Shown piece by piece: positions 34,599 through 42,856 of a stretch of 64,000 nt of DNA. Source of the DNA: Streptomyces sp. M92 (GTDB lineage Bacteria; Actinomycetota; Actinomycetes; Streptomycetales; Streptomycetaceae). Every line of letters begins with the position of its first letter. The first letter of the stretch is position 1. The notes beneath the pieces were generated by a model. It was given only the letters and a program-made list of their open reading frames with translations. It ran no database searches and was not told the DNA's origin. The position numbers and the translations under genes are program-made. Where the stretch lies: NCBI RefSeq assembly GCF_028473745.1, contig NZ_CP101137.1:1860001-1924000 (forward strand), read 5' to 3'.

Positions 34599-35207
34599 GT
34601 GCCCGAGGTGACCTTGAAGCCGCCTGTGCGCCACCGGGCGCACATCCTGTACCGGTCCCTCCTCGCCGTCGCCGCCCGCCGCCCGCCGGCCCACGCCGCC
34701 CCGGGGACGACGGCGGTGCGCCACTCCTGCGAACTGCGCGCCATGGTCCTGGCCCTGACGCTCACCGAGATCCCGGTGGCCTTCCTCCTCTCCGGGATCC
34801 TGCCGCCGCCGGCCCGGCCGTTCCACGCGCTCGCGGAAGCCGCCCTCGTACTCACCGGCTTCGGCGTCCTGGCGGCGCTCGCCCGGTACCCGCACACGGT
34901 CACCGCGTCCCGGGTCGTCCTGCACACCGGCTTCATGGGCAGCCTCGGCCTGCCGCGTACGGCGGTGCGCTCGGCGGCCCTCACCCTGCGGACGATCCCC
35001 GGCCGCGGCCTGCGCCGGGTGCCCACCGAGCCGACCGCCGTCGCCTGCTCACTCGGCGGCACGACCAGTGTCCGGCTGCACCTCGACCCGCCGGTGCCGA
35101 TGGATCTCGGCACCGGTGACGCCGTCTCCGTCGACACCGTCTACGTGTCCGTCGACCGACCGGACGCTTTCCTGCGGGCGCTCAGGGAGCGGGCGGAGTC
35201 CCTGTGA
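34599..35207 (+). CDS. Small membrane protein of unknown function
   Basis: A 202-residue protein. Two hydrophobic segments (about 48-67 and 75-95) follow a basic N-terminal region; the C-terminal half is soluble and ends with a DAFLRALRERAESL helix, similar in layout to bacterial PH-like domain proteins. No catalytic motif is visible. A CAGGAGG site supports the GTG start. It follows the bkd operon terminator and is probably transcribed alone. Confidence 0.65.
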   Translation: MPEVTLKPPVRHRAHILYRSLLAVAARRPPAHAAPGTTAVRHSCELRAMVLALTLTEIPVAFLLSGILPPPARPFHALAEAALVLTGFGVLAALARYPHTVTASRVVLHTGFMGSLGLPRTAVRSAALTLRTIPGRGLRRVPTEPTAVACSLGGTTSVRLHLDPPVPMDLGTGDAVSVDTVYVSVDRPDAFLRALRERAESL

Positions 35208-35255
35208 CCGGCCGGCCCGGCCCCGTCGTCCCGCGTCACCGGCTGACCGCCGGTC

Positions 35256-36245
35256 TCAGGAAGCCCGGCCCGCGCGTACCGCGTTGAGCAGGGCCGCGCC
35301 CCGCTCCGCGTCGTCGACGCTCACCGCGAAGTCAGTACGGCGCCCCCGGGGCCGTATCACCAGGCACTCCCCGGCGCGCAGCATCACCGTGGTGCCCAGG
35401 CCGCTGACGCGGTAACCCCAGCCGCCCACCTGGGCGGGAGAGCGGACCTCGGCGCGCGCCGCCTCGATGTCGCCGGGCGCCCAGCGTCGCGCGGGCCGGC
35501 CGAACGGGCCGAAGGACACCTCCAGGCCCCGCTCCGAGACCCGCACCTGCACCGAGGAGAACAGGGCGCAGGACAGGGACGCGACGGCGCAGCCGGCGAA
35601 CGCCGCCCACAGGCCGCCGGGGTCCGCGAGGCCGCCGACGACGGCGACGAGGGCCCCCGCGGCCGCCAGGCCGGTCACCGCGGCCACCAGCCGGAGCCAG
35701 GGGTTGGCGGTCCGGGAGAACCACACCACCCGTCGGCCGTCGGGGAGGTCCAGGGCCGGTACGCCGGACGCGTGGGCACCGGCGGCCGCGGTGTCCGCCG
35801 GGCGCCGGGTGGCGACGAACCAGGCGCCCACTCCCGCGACGACGGCCGCGACGAGGACCGCGACGATCCACGCGGTGGGCTGCCGGGCCTCCTGCCAGTG
35901 GGCGCGGTCCAGGTTGGCCCGGACGAGGGCGGCCTGGGAGCCGGCCAGCACGATGCCGGTGGGCAGCAGGGTCGCGGCGGTCCACGGGTGGTGCGACCCG
36001 GTGCGGCCGCGCAGCAGCAGGCCGAGCGTCACCCCCGCCATGAGCAGCCAGATCAGCGCCGGGAAGAGGGACGCCGCCCACAGCGGCATCGACCCGTCGG
36101 GCACTCCACCGCTCAGCCCCCAGTGGGTCGCCAGCGGGTCGGGCAGCCGTCCCCGCACCATGAGCGGCATCCCGGCCAGCACGGCCGTGACACCGACCGT
36201 CCAGACCACCGCCGTCGTCCGCACCGCCACCGTCGTGTCCCTCAC
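35256..36245 (-). CDS. DUF1648-type membrane protein
   Basis: A 329-residue membrane protein. The N-terminal part (PDPLATHWGLSGGVPDGSMP) is the DUF1648 signature; five or six membrane segments follow (about 10-260), and the last ~80 residues resemble a PH-like domain. The start GTG overlaps the GntR stop (GTGA on the minus strand), so it is the second gene of a GntR-membrane protein operon. In related operons the GntR regulator represses itself and its membrane partner; the physiological role is unknown. Confidence 0.75.
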   Translation of the reverse strand: MRDTTVAVRTTAVVWTVGVTAVLAGMPLMVRGRLPDPLATHWGLSGGVPDGSMPLWAASLFPALIWLLMAGVTLGLLLRGRTGSHHPWTAATLLPTGIVLAGSQAALVRANLDRAHWQEARQPTAWIVAVLVAAVVAGVGAWFVATRRPADTAAAGAHASGVPALDLPDGRRVVWFSRTANPWLRLVAAVTGLAAAGALVAVVGGLADPGGLWAAFAGCAVASLSCALFSSVQVRVSERGLEVSFGPFGRPARRWAPGDIEAARAEVRSPAQVGGWGYRVSGLGTTVMLRAGECLVIRPRGRRTDFAVSVDDAERGAALLNAVRAGRAS

Positions 36246-36589
36246 GGCATCCCCCTGATCATGTCGATGAGATCGGTCCTGCTGTAGCCCAGCCGAGCCG
36301 CCTCGGCGACCAGCTCCCGCACACGGATCTGCAGGCCCGAGTGCGGCCGGGCTCCCTCGGCGACGGTCACCCCCCGGCCCCGGCGGAACTCCAGCAGGCC
36401 CTCGTCCCGCAGCCCGCGCAGGGCGCGCAGCACCGTGTTGACGTTGATGTCCAGCGCGGCCGAGAGGTCGCGCGCGGAGGGCAGGCGGTCCCCGGGGGCG
36501 CACTCGCCCTCGGCGATGGCGCGCCGTACGGCGCCCGCGACCTGTTCGTGCAGCGGGCGGGTGTCGGTGGTGTCCAGACTCAGCAGCAT
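36242..36589 (-). CDS. GntR-family regulator, YtrA-like
   Basis: A 115-residue short GntR protein: winged helix-turn-helix at about 10-75 (PLHEQVAGAVRRAIAEGECAPGDRLPSARDLSAALDINVNTVLRAL), then a ~40-residue dimerisation tail instead of a large effector domain, as in the YtrA subfamily. It overlaps the downstream membrane-protein gene. A palindromic site covers its own start codon, consistent with autoregulation. A TAGCGT -10-like element lies about 10 bases before the ATG, so the mRNA is nearly leaderless. Confidence 0.85.
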   Translation of the reverse strand: MLLSLDTTDTRPLHEQVAGAVRRAIAEGECAPGDRLPSARDLSAALDINVNTVLRALRGLRDEGLLEFRRGRGVTVAEGARPHSGLQIRVRELVAEAARLGYSRTDLIDMIRGMP

Positions 36590-36612
36590 GGTGCTAATGA
36601 CGCTATCACCAT
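36588..36612. promoter_or_regulatory. Operator-like inverted repeat over the GntR start codon
   Basis: ATGGTG and CACCAT arms are perfect and separated by 13 bases. The site covers the -10 region and start codon of the GntR gene. Confidence 0.6.
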
Positions 36613-36643
36613 AAGCTTCATAGAGGCAGGGGTACCGGAACGG

Positions 36644-36679
36644 GCAAGGGGCCCGTCGCGGTCGCGACGGACCCCTTGC
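36644..36679 (-). terminator. Terminator of the D-Ala-D-Ala carboxypeptidase gene
   Basis: Seventeen paired positions with one mismatch (36644-36660 with 36663-36679), just past the stop codon of the minus-strand carboxypeptidase gene. Confidence 0.78.
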
Positions 36680-36691
36680 GGTCGGTCCGGC

Positions 36692-37690
36692 TCAGCTCAG
36701 CCTGGCGAAGCCGTAGTTCATGAGCTTCGTGGCGTCCTTGGCGCGTTGCGCCGACGACGAGGAGGTCAGCACCGTGCCGACGACGGTCCTCCCCTTCCGG
36801 GTCGCGGCGAAGACCAGGCAGTACTTGGCCTCGGGGCCCGAGCCGGTCTTGACGCCGATCGCGCCGCTGTAACTGCCGAGCAGGGTGTTGGTGTTGACCC
36901 AGGGCGCCATCGTGCGGGTGCCGCCCTTCCTGGTGACCGTCCTGGCGGTGTACTTCCTCGTCTTCACGATCGTGCGGAAGGTGGAGTTCCGCAGCGCGCT
37001 GCTCGCCAGTCTCGTCAGGTCGCGCGGCGTGGAGTAGTTGTTGCCGTTGCCGATGCCGTCGAACGAGTCGAAGCGGGTGTTCCTCAGGCCGAGCTTCTTC
37101 GCCTCCGCGTTCATCTTGCCGATGAACGACTTCACGCGGGCCCCGCGCGTCTTCCCCGAACCGAACCGGTCGGCGAGCGCGTACGCCGCGTCGCAGCCCG
37201 ACGGCAGCATCAGGCCGTACAGCAGCTGCCGGACCGTCACCTTGTCGCCGACGATGAGGCGGGCGGAGGACGCGTTCTTCGAGACGATGTAGTCGCTGTA
37301 CGCCATCTGGATCGTGACTTTGGCGTCCAGGTTCAGCCCGGGCTGCGCGAGCACCACCTTGGCGGTCATGATCTTGGTCGTGGAGCCGGTGGCACGCTTG
37401 GTGTCCGCGGCCTTGGTGTAGAGCGCCCTGCCGCTCGTGTCGTTCATCACGAAGCCGCCCTTGGCGACGATCGACGGTGTGGCGGCGGCGGGTGCGAGCG
37501 GCGCCCGCGCGGGCGCCTCCCGGGCGGGCGCGGCCTGTGCGGGCGCGGCCTGTGCGGGCGCGGCCTGCGCGGGCGTGGTGGCGAGGGCGCCGGTCGTGAG
37601 CAGGGCGCCGCTGGTCAGGGCGACGGCTGTGGCTCTGCGCAGGCGTGCGCCCGGAATGACGTTTATCAAGTCGAGTACCCCGATTGTCAT
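36692..37690 (-). CDS. D-alanyl-D-alanine carboxypeptidase (low-molecular-weight penicillin-binding protein)
   Basis: A 332-residue secreted serine peptidase of family S11. Residues ~15-43 are a signal peptide, followed by an Ala/Pro-rich AQAAP repeat linker. The active-site motifs are S103-TT-K106 (SxxK), S164-G-C166 (SxN position, with Cys as in other actinobacterial members) and K281-T-G (KTG). It trims the terminal D-Ala of peptidoglycan stem peptides. It has no C-terminal membrane helix. The start is uncertain because the ribosome site is weak. Confidence 0.88.
   Translation of the reverse strand: MTIGVLDLINVIPGARLRRATAVALTSGALLTTGALATTPAQAAPAQAAPAQAAPAREAPARAPLAPAAATPSIVAKGGFVMNDTSGRALYTKAADTKRATGSTTKIMTAKVVLAQPGLNLDAKVTIQMAYSDYIVSKNASSARLIVGDKVTVRQLLYGLMLPSGCDAAYALADRFGSGKTRGARVKSFIGKMNAEAKKLGLRNTRFDSFDGIGNGNNYSTPRDLTRLASSALRNSTFRTIVKTRKYTARTVTRKGGTRTMAPWVNTNTLLGSYSGAIGVKTGSGPEAKYCLVFAATRKGRTVVGTVLTSSSSAQRAKDATKLMNYGFARLS
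37531..37575 (-). repeat. 15-bp tandem repeat in the carboxypeptidase linker
   Basis: Three 15-bp units (GCGGCCTGTGCGGGC, the last with one change) encode the AQAAP repeats after the signal peptide. Confidence 0.85.
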
Positions 37691-37876
37691 GAATGCTGGA
37701 ACGCAATTCCCCTGGGGCGCTGCCGAGTTGTGGTCGGTGCGGGTCCGGCCGCGCCCGTGTGACATGTGAATAGCACGGACGGCCGCGCGGCAGCGGGGTG
37801 TGGCCGCCGGGTCCCTCCTGCGGGTGGCCGGGCGTCCGCATGGTGGACGGCACCCTTCTTGTGTCCCTGTTGTATC

Positions 37877-37882
37877 TATCCT
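37877..37882 (+). promoter_or_regulatory. -10 element TATCCT for leaderless start
   Basis: TATCCT lies 6 nt before the ATG at 37889; no ribosome binding site is present. Confidence 0.5.
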
Positions 37883-37888
37883 GTCGGC

Positions 37889-38539
37889 ATGACTACGGCA
37901 GTGAAGCAGCCCCCAGCGGCGGACCGCGTCTACACCCACGTCAAGCAGGGCGTCCTGGAGCGCCGCTACGAGGGCGGGACCCTGCTCACCGAGGGCGAGC
38001 TCGCCGAAGCGGTGGGCGTGTCCCGCACACCGGTGCGCGAGGCGCTGCTGCGGCTGGAGGTCGAGGGGCTGATCCGGCTCTACCCGAAGAAGGGCGCCCT
38101 GGTGCTGCCCGTCTCCGCGCAGGAGATCGCCGACGTGGTGGAGACCCGGCTGCTGGTGGAGGAGCACGCGGCGCGCAAGGCCGTACCCGCGCCGCCCGGT
38201 CTGGTCGAGCGGCTGGAGGAACTGCTCGCCCGGCAGAAGGAGCAGGCCGCCGCCGGAGACTTCGCCGCCGCCTCCGTCACCGACCGCTGCTTCCACGCCG
38301 AGATCGTCCGCAGCGGCGGCAACGAGATCCTCTCCCGCCTCTACGACCAGCTCCGCGACCGCCAGCTGCGCATGGGCGTCGCCGTCATGCACTCCCACCC
38401 CGACCGCATCGCCAAGACCCTCGCCGAGCACGAGGAGATCCTTCAGGCGCTGCGCTCCGGTGACGCGGACACGGCGGTCGGCGTGGTCCATCGGCACGTG
38501 GGCTGGTTCTCTCACCTGGCCCGGGGTGAGGTCCGATGA
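37889..38539 (+). CDS. GntR-family regulator with FCD domain
   Basis: A 216-residue regulator. The N-terminal winged helix (about 12-75; EGELAEAVGVSRTPVREALLRLEVEGL) is followed by an all-helical FCD effector domain (about 80-210) whose conserved Asp/His positions (EIADVVETR, DRCFHAEI, HEEILQAL, HRHVGW) usually bind a metal and an organic acid. It overlaps the MFS transporter gene by four bases and most likely controls it according to the transported compound. Confidence 0.87.
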   Translation: MTTAVKQPPAADRVYTHVKQGVLERRYEGGTLLTEGELAEAVGVSRTPVREALLRLEVEGLIRLYPKKGALVLPVSAQEIADVVETRLLVEEHAARKAVPAPPGLVERLEELLARQKEQAAAGDFAAASVTDRCFHAEIVRSGGNEILSRLYDQLRDRQLRMGVAVMHSHPDRIAKTLAEHEEILQALRSGDADTAVGVVHRHVGWFSHLARGEVR

Positions 38540-39864
38540 GTTCGGCCACCTCGGCGGGGCGGACCCTGCCGGGCGATCCTCCCCCAGAGGGGGCACCCCC
38601 AGGCGGCCGGCGCGCGATCGCCGTCTGGGGCATCGGCGTCTCCGTCTACTTCGTCGCCGTCATCTTCCGCACGTCCCTGGGCGTGGCCGGCCTCGACGCC
38701 GCCGACCGCTTCCACGTCAACGCCTCCGCCCTGTCCACCTTCTCCATCCTCCAGCTGCTGGTCTACGCCGGCATGCAGATACCCGTCGGCCTGCTCGTCG
38801 ACCGGCTCGGCACCAAGAAGGTGCTCGGCATCGGCGTGGTGCTGTTCACGGTCGGGCAGCTGGGCTTCGCCTTCTCCCCGTCGTACGGCATGGCACTCGC
38901 CTCCCGGGCGATGCTGGGCTGCGGCGACGCGATGACCTTCATCAGCGTGCTGCGGCTGGGCAGCCGCTGGTTCCCGGCCCGGCGCGGCCCGATGGTCGCC
39001 CAGCTCGCCGGACTGGTCGGCATGGCGGGCAACCTGGTCTCCACCCTGGTCCTGGCCCGGCTGCTGCACGGCATCGGCTGGACGGCCGCGTTCGCGGGCA
39101 GCGCGCTGGCCGGTGTCGTGGTGCTGGTGCTGCTCCTGCTCTTCCTCAAGGACCACCCCGAAGGGCACGAGCCGGAGCCGATGCGGCACCAGGGCGCCGC
39201 GTACGTACGGCGCCAGATCGTCACGTCCTGGCGCGAACCGGGGACGCGGCTCGGGCTGTGGGTGCACTTCACCACCCAGTTCCCGGCGATGGTGTTCCTG
39301 CTGCTGTGGGGCATGCCCTTCCTGGTGGAGGCGCAGGGGCTGACGAGGGAGACGGCGAGCGGACTGCTCACCCTCGTCGTCCTGTCCAACATGGCGGTCG
39401 GCCTCGTCTACGGCCAGATCATCGCCCGGCACCACGCGGCGCGGCTGCCGCTGGCGCTCGGCACGGTGGGCGCGACGGCGGCCCTGTGGGCGGCGACGCT
39501 CGCCTACCCGGCCGACCGGGCGCCGATGTGGCTGCTGGTCGTGCTGTGCACGGTGCTGGGGGCGTGCGGGCCGGCGTCGATGATCGGCTTCGACTTCGCC
39601 CGTCCGGCGAACCCGCCGGAGCGGCAGGGTACGGCGTCCGGGATCACCAACATGGGCGGGTTCGTGGCGTCGATGACCACGCTGTTCGCGGTGGGCGTGC
39701 TGCTGGACGCGACCGGGGACGACTACGCCGTCGCCTTCTCGTCGGTGTTCGTGCTGCAGGCGGTGGGGCTGTCGCAGATCCTGCGGTTGCGCAAGCGGGC
39801 GGCGCGCAGGGAACGGGAGCGGTTGGACGCGAGCCGGGTGGAGACGGTGCACGTGCCTGTATAG
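38536..39864 (+). CDS. Major facilitator superfamily transporter
   Basis: A 442-residue protein with twelve predicted membrane segments and the MFS loop motif GLLVDRLGTKK (about 80-92). Substrate unknown. The cytoplasmic N-terminus includes PPPEGAPPGG (about 13-22), encoded by a short repeat element that also occurs in another version just after this gene. Coupled to the upstream GntR-FCD gene by an ATGA overlap, so the two form a regulator-transporter unit, probably for an organic acid. Confidence 0.87.
   Translation: MSSATSAGRTLPGDPPPEGAPPGGRRAIAVWGIGVSVYFVAVIFRTSLGVAGLDAADRFHVNASALSTFSILQLLVYAGMQIPVGLLVDRLGTKKVLGIGVVLFTVGQLGFAFSPSYGMALASRAMLGCGDAMTFISVLRLGSRWFPARRGPMVAQLAGLVGMAGNLVSTLVLARLLHGIGWTAAFAGSALAGVVVLVLLLLFLKDHPEGHEPEPMRHQGAAYVRRQIVTSWREPGTRLGLWVHFTTQFPAMVFLLLWGMPFLVEAQGLTRETASGLLTLVVLSNMAVGLVYGQIIARHHAARLPLALGTVGATAALWAATLAYPADRAPMWLLVVLCTVLGACGPASMIGFDFARPANPPERQGTASGITNMGGFVASMTTLFAVGVLLDATGDDYAVAFSSVFVLQAVGLSQILRLRKRAARRERERLDASRVETVHVPV
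38578..38602 (-). repeat. REP-like element, short version, inside the MFS coding sequence
   Basis: On the minus strand it begins CTGGGGGTGCC and ends CTGGGGGAGG, the same ends as the longer copy at 39944 on the plus strand. It is in frame within the transporter's N-terminus. Confidence 0.6.
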
Positions 39865-39943
39865 GCACCCGGCGTGGGTACGGGCCGGGGGCGGGTCGCA
39901 GCCCGGCGCTGACGGGGTGCCGCTGCGCCCACCCGTGCCGCCC

Positions 39944-39982
39944 CTGGGGGTACCTCCCAGGCCGTTCAGGCACTGGGGGAGG
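39944..39982 (+). repeat. REP-like element after the MFS gene
   Basis: A 39-bp element beginning CTGGGGGTACC and ending CTGGGGGAGG with internal inverted repeats, in the gap between two convergent genes. It may also act as a terminator. Confidence 0.65.
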
Positions 39983-39997
39983 CACGACTGCCCGCAG

Positions 39998-40822
39998 CTA
40001 GGGCGTGACCGTGAAGTGGCGCAGGATCGCCGCCGTCAGATCCGGGTCGCCCTCCGTCTTGACGCGGTCCGCCGCCGCTTCCGGCGTCACGCGGCCGCAG
40101 GCCAGGCGGACGTACGTCTCCCAGTCGAGGGTGAGGGTCGCGGCGGGACCGAGGGCGGGGGACGATTCCAGGGTGCCGCGGCCCTGGATGTCGACGCGGA
40201 TGGTGCGCAGGAACTCGACCGGCCCGTGGACGTCGAAGACGACGGCGGAGCTGCGCGGCGCGTCCGCGCGCTCGGCGACGACCGCCGGCAGCTCGGCGAG
40301 CAGCACGTCACGGGTGACGTGCGCGCCGGGGGAGTCCAGGTTGCCGGGGCGGCCGAGGGCCGTACGCAGGTCCTGCTCGTGCGCCCACACGTCGAAGGCG
40401 TGCCGGCGCATGGCCTCCGCGAGGGTCAGCTCGGTGCCGAGCGGGCCGCGCACCTTGGTGCCGGGGTCCCGCGACTCGTTCCGCAGCTGGCGGTTGCGCC
40501 GGATGATCATGTATTCGAGCTCGGACGTCATCTCCGGCGCCGTGTGGTGGCGGCGGACGTCGACCTGCATCTCCATGTAGCGCTGGTGCTCGTTGGTGAC
40601 GTGGAAGAGGTCGCGCGGGAGGGAGTGGATGGGACGCGGGTCGCCGAGCATCTCGGAGTCCAGGCCCAGGACGTGGGAGACCACGTCGCGCACCGACCAG
40701 CCCGGGCAGGGCGTGCGGCGGTTCCACTCTGCCTCCGCAAGCGGCTGGACCAGCTCGGATATCGCCTCGATGGAGTGAGTCCAGGCGTCGGCGTAGGGCT
40801 GGAGGGTGGGATGCAGACTCAC
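39998..40822 (-). CDS. Maleylpyruvate isomerase-family mycothiol-dependent enzyme
   Basis: A 274-residue protein. The N-terminal four-helix DinB-like domain has the metal-binding histidine pattern, RDVVSHVLGLD (about 44) and RRHAFDVWAHEQDLRTALG (about 140-158), and the C-terminal ~90 residues form the SCP-2-like module of the family. Members use mycothiol, the actinobacterial thiol, for isomerisation or S-transfer. The substrate is not visible; maleylpyruvate is known only for one subgroup. Confidence 0.83.
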   Translation of the reverse strand: MSLHPTLQPYADAWTHSIEAISELVQPLAEAEWNRRTPCPGWSVRDVVSHVLGLDSEMLGDPRPIHSLPRDLFHVTNEHQRYMEMQVDVRRHHTAPEMTSELEYMIIRRNRQLRNESRDPGTKVRGPLGTELTLAEAMRRHAFDVWAHEQDLRTALGRPGNLDSPGAHVTRDVLLAELPAVVAERADAPRSSAVVFDVHGPVEFLRTIRVDIQGRGTLESSPALGPAATLTLDWETYVRLACGRVTPEAAADRVKTEGDPDLTAAILRHFTVTP

Positions 40823-41004
40823 GGAACGGGACCCCTCGGCGGTCGGTACACGGGCAGGTTGTGGCGTCGGTGCCAGTGGGAGGTGGCTGCGGTCGGCGGG
40901 CGTCTTGAAACGCTAAGTTACGCTGCTGTCCGGCACCCCGGCAGTGCTTTCGTGTGACGATCGTAGGCCCGTGTGGACGGCTCGAATGCCAGGACGGTGG
41001 TAGT

Positions 41005-41802
41005 GTGCGCGCCTCTTTGATCCAAATCGCCGTGAACGAGGGCGAATCGGCAGAAGCGCGTCGTCGGCGCGTGGCGTCCCTGGTACGGGATCAGGCGGGC
41101 GCCGCCGACCTGGTCGTGCTGCCGGAGCTGTGGACCACGGGCGCCTTCGCCTTCGAGGAGTTCGGCACGGCGGCCGAGCCGCTCCAGGGTCCGACGTACG
41201 AGGCGATGGCGAAGGCGGCGAGCGACGCGGGCGTGTGGCTGCACGCGGGTTCCGTGCCGGAGAGGGACCCCGACGGGACGCTCTACAACACCTCCCTCGT
41301 CTTCTCCCCCACCGGCGACCTGGCCGCCGCCTACCGCAAGATCCACCGCTTCGGCTTCGACAAGGGCGAGGCCGTGCTGATGGGCGCCGGGCGCGAGCTG
41401 GTGACGGTCCGTCTGCCGGAGACGACCCTGGGCGTCGCCACCTGCTACGACCTCCGTTTCCCCGAACTCTTCCGCGGCCTCGTCGACGCCGGTGCCGAGA
41501 CCCTGGTCGTCCCGGCGGGCTGGCCGGAGCGCCGCCGGTCCCACTGGACGCTGCTGGCGCAGGCACGCGCGGTGGAGAACCAGGCGTTCGTCCTCGCCTG
41601 CGGAACGGCCGGGACGCACGCCGGGGTTCCGCAGGCCGGTCACTCGATCGTGGTCGATCCCTGGGGCGAGGTGCTGGCGCGGGCCGGCGCGGAGGAGGAG
41701 GTCCTCACGGTGGAGTTCGACCCGGCGAAGGTGGTGCGGACCCGGGAGCAGTTCCCGGCGCTGAAGGACCGGGTGCTGGGGCTGGAGGCACCGCGCCGTT
41801 AG
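41005..41802 (+). CDS. Carbon-nitrogen hydrolase (nitrilase superfamily)
   Basis: A 265-residue amidase-type enzyme. The catalytic triad is visible: Glu in LPELW (about 36), Lys in YRKIHRFG (about 112) and Cys in ATCYDLRFPE (about 148). It resembles omega-amidase/deaminated glutathione amidase members in the EFDPAKV C-terminal strand. The GTG at 41005 gives the standard N-terminus RASLIQIAV; an ATG 17 codons upstream is possible but adds unconserved residues. Divergent from the mycothiol-dependent enzyme gene. Confidence 0.87.
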   Translation: MRASLIQIAVNEGESAEARRRRVASLVRDQAGAADLVVLPELWTTGAFAFEEFGTAAEPLQGPTYEAMAKAASDAGVWLHAGSVPERDPDGTLYNTSLVFSPTGDLAAAYRKIHRFGFDKGEAVLMGAGRELVTVRLPETTLGVATCYDLRFPELFRGLVDAGAETLVVPAGWPERRRSHWTLLAQARAVENQAFVLACGTAGTHAGVPQAGHSIVVDPWGEVLARAGAEEEVLTVEFDPAKVVRTREQFPALKDRVLGLEAPRR

Positions 41803-41859
41803 CGGCACCAACCGTAATGAGGGTGTGACGCACTGTGGCCGACCGGTCGCCCACGCCGC

Positions 41860-41865
41860 TAGGAT
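41860..41865 (+). promoter_or_regulatory. -10 element TAGGAT for leaderless start
   Basis: TAGGAT lies 7 nt before the ATG at 41873. Confidence 0.55.
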
Positions 41866-41872
41866 TCCGCGC

Positions 41873-42331
41873 ATGGCACCGACCGGTACCCCTGCCGTGC
41901 GCCGTGTCCGGGTCGACCCCGCCGGCTTCCCCTTCGCGACGGCGTTCGAGCTCCCGGCCGCCGGACTGCCCCGGCTGACACCGGAGGAGTGGGTGCGCGC
42001 CAGCTTCGAGGACGTCCCGGTGGCGCTGCGCGAGCTCTTCCGGACGGGCTGGGCGGGCGTGCTGGGTCTGCGGCTGGGACCGCGCTCCTCGGCGCGGCAC
42101 GTGGTGGGATGGCGCAGGGTGGAGGCCGGGCCGGACCGGATCGCCCTGGAGGCCCGCGCACCCTCCCTGACCGTCCGCAACGTCGTCACCCTCGACGACA
42201 CGCGGCTGCTCTGGGCGACGTACGCGCGCTACGAGCGCCGGGCCGGCCGGGCGCTGTGGGCCCTGGCCGCGCCGGTGCACCACCTGGCCGTGCCCCTGCT
42301 CCTCACCCGCGCCGTCCGCCGCACGGCGTGA
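41873..42331 (+). CDS. Hypothetical protein, possibly DUF2867-like
   Basis: A 152-residue soluble protein. EEWVRASFEDVPVALRELFRTGWAGVLGLRL near the middle recalls the DUF2867/SRPBCC-like group, which has a hydrophobic ligand-binding fold; the assignment is tentative. The C-terminal ~25 residues form one hydrophobic, Leu/Val-rich helix. A -10 element immediately upstream fixes the start. It converges with the LOR-family gene. Confidence 0.6.
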   Translation: MAPTGTPAVRRVRVDPAGFPFATAFELPAAGLPRLTPEEWVRASFEDVPVALRELFRTGWAGVLGLRLGPRSSARHVVGWRRVEAGPDRIALEARAPSLTVRNVVTLDDTRLLWATYARYERRAGRALWALAAPVHHLAVPLLLTRAVRRTA

Positions 42332-42361
42332 GCCCCGAACGGGCCCGTCGCCCCGGGCCCC

Positions 42362-42856
42362 TCACCCCTCCTCCCGCTCCTTCTCCGCGAGGTGGATCAC
42401 GCACACCGTCAGCGCGATCAGCAGCGCCGGGTCGGCGTCGTCCCGTACGACGTCCACGCCGTAGGTGTCCCGGAGGGTGAGCCACCGCCGGGAGACGACG
42501 GCCAGCAGCTCGCCGTCGTACTCGATGGCGAACTCCCGGTCGAGGATCTTGCCGCTGACGTCCAGTTCGTTGCCGTCGGCCAGGGAGACCCGGTAGTGGT
42601 TGCGCAGGAGGGACAGCCGTTTGCGCTTGATGCGCGCCAGCGGCTCGCCGTCCCGCTCGATCACCATCGTGTCCCGCAGGGCGAGCATCTTCTGGTGGAT
42701 GTCGACGAGGACCCGCCCCTGGGCGTCCTTCAGCTCCCAGGTGTCCCGCAGCCGCATGGCCTTGCCGTCCACGAGGAACACCTTGTTGCCGCTGTCGTCC
42801 TCGATCCAGTAGTCGTCACCGAAGCCGAGGAGCCGGTCGTACACGAGGAATCTCAT
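42362..42856 (-). CDS. LURP-one-related (tubby C-terminal-like) family protein
   Basis: A 164-residue protein made of a repeated beta-strand pattern (MRFLVYDRLLGFGDDYWIEDDSGNKVFLVDGKAMRLRD, then KMLALRDTMVIERDGEPLARIKRK) typical of the LOR/DUF567 fold shared with tubby domains and phospholipid scramblases. Probably cytosolic or membrane-peripheral; function in bacteria is unknown. Its ATG overlaps the stop of the GlxA-type regulator gene, so the two are co-expressed. Confidence 0.83.
   Translation of the reverse strand: MRFLVYDRLLGFGDDYWIEDDSGNKVFLVDGKAMRLRDTWELKDAQGRVLVDIHQKMLALRDTMVIERDGEPLARIKRKRLSLLRNHYRVSLADGNELDVSGKILDREFAIEYDGELLAVVSRRWLTLRDTYGVDVVRDDADPALLIALTVCVIHLAEKEREEG

Noticed and set aside
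36692..37690. Cysteine in the SxN position of the D-Ala-D-Ala carboxypeptidase considered as a broken active site
   Set aside because: SGC is common in this family in actinobacteria, and the SxxK and KTG motifs are intact.
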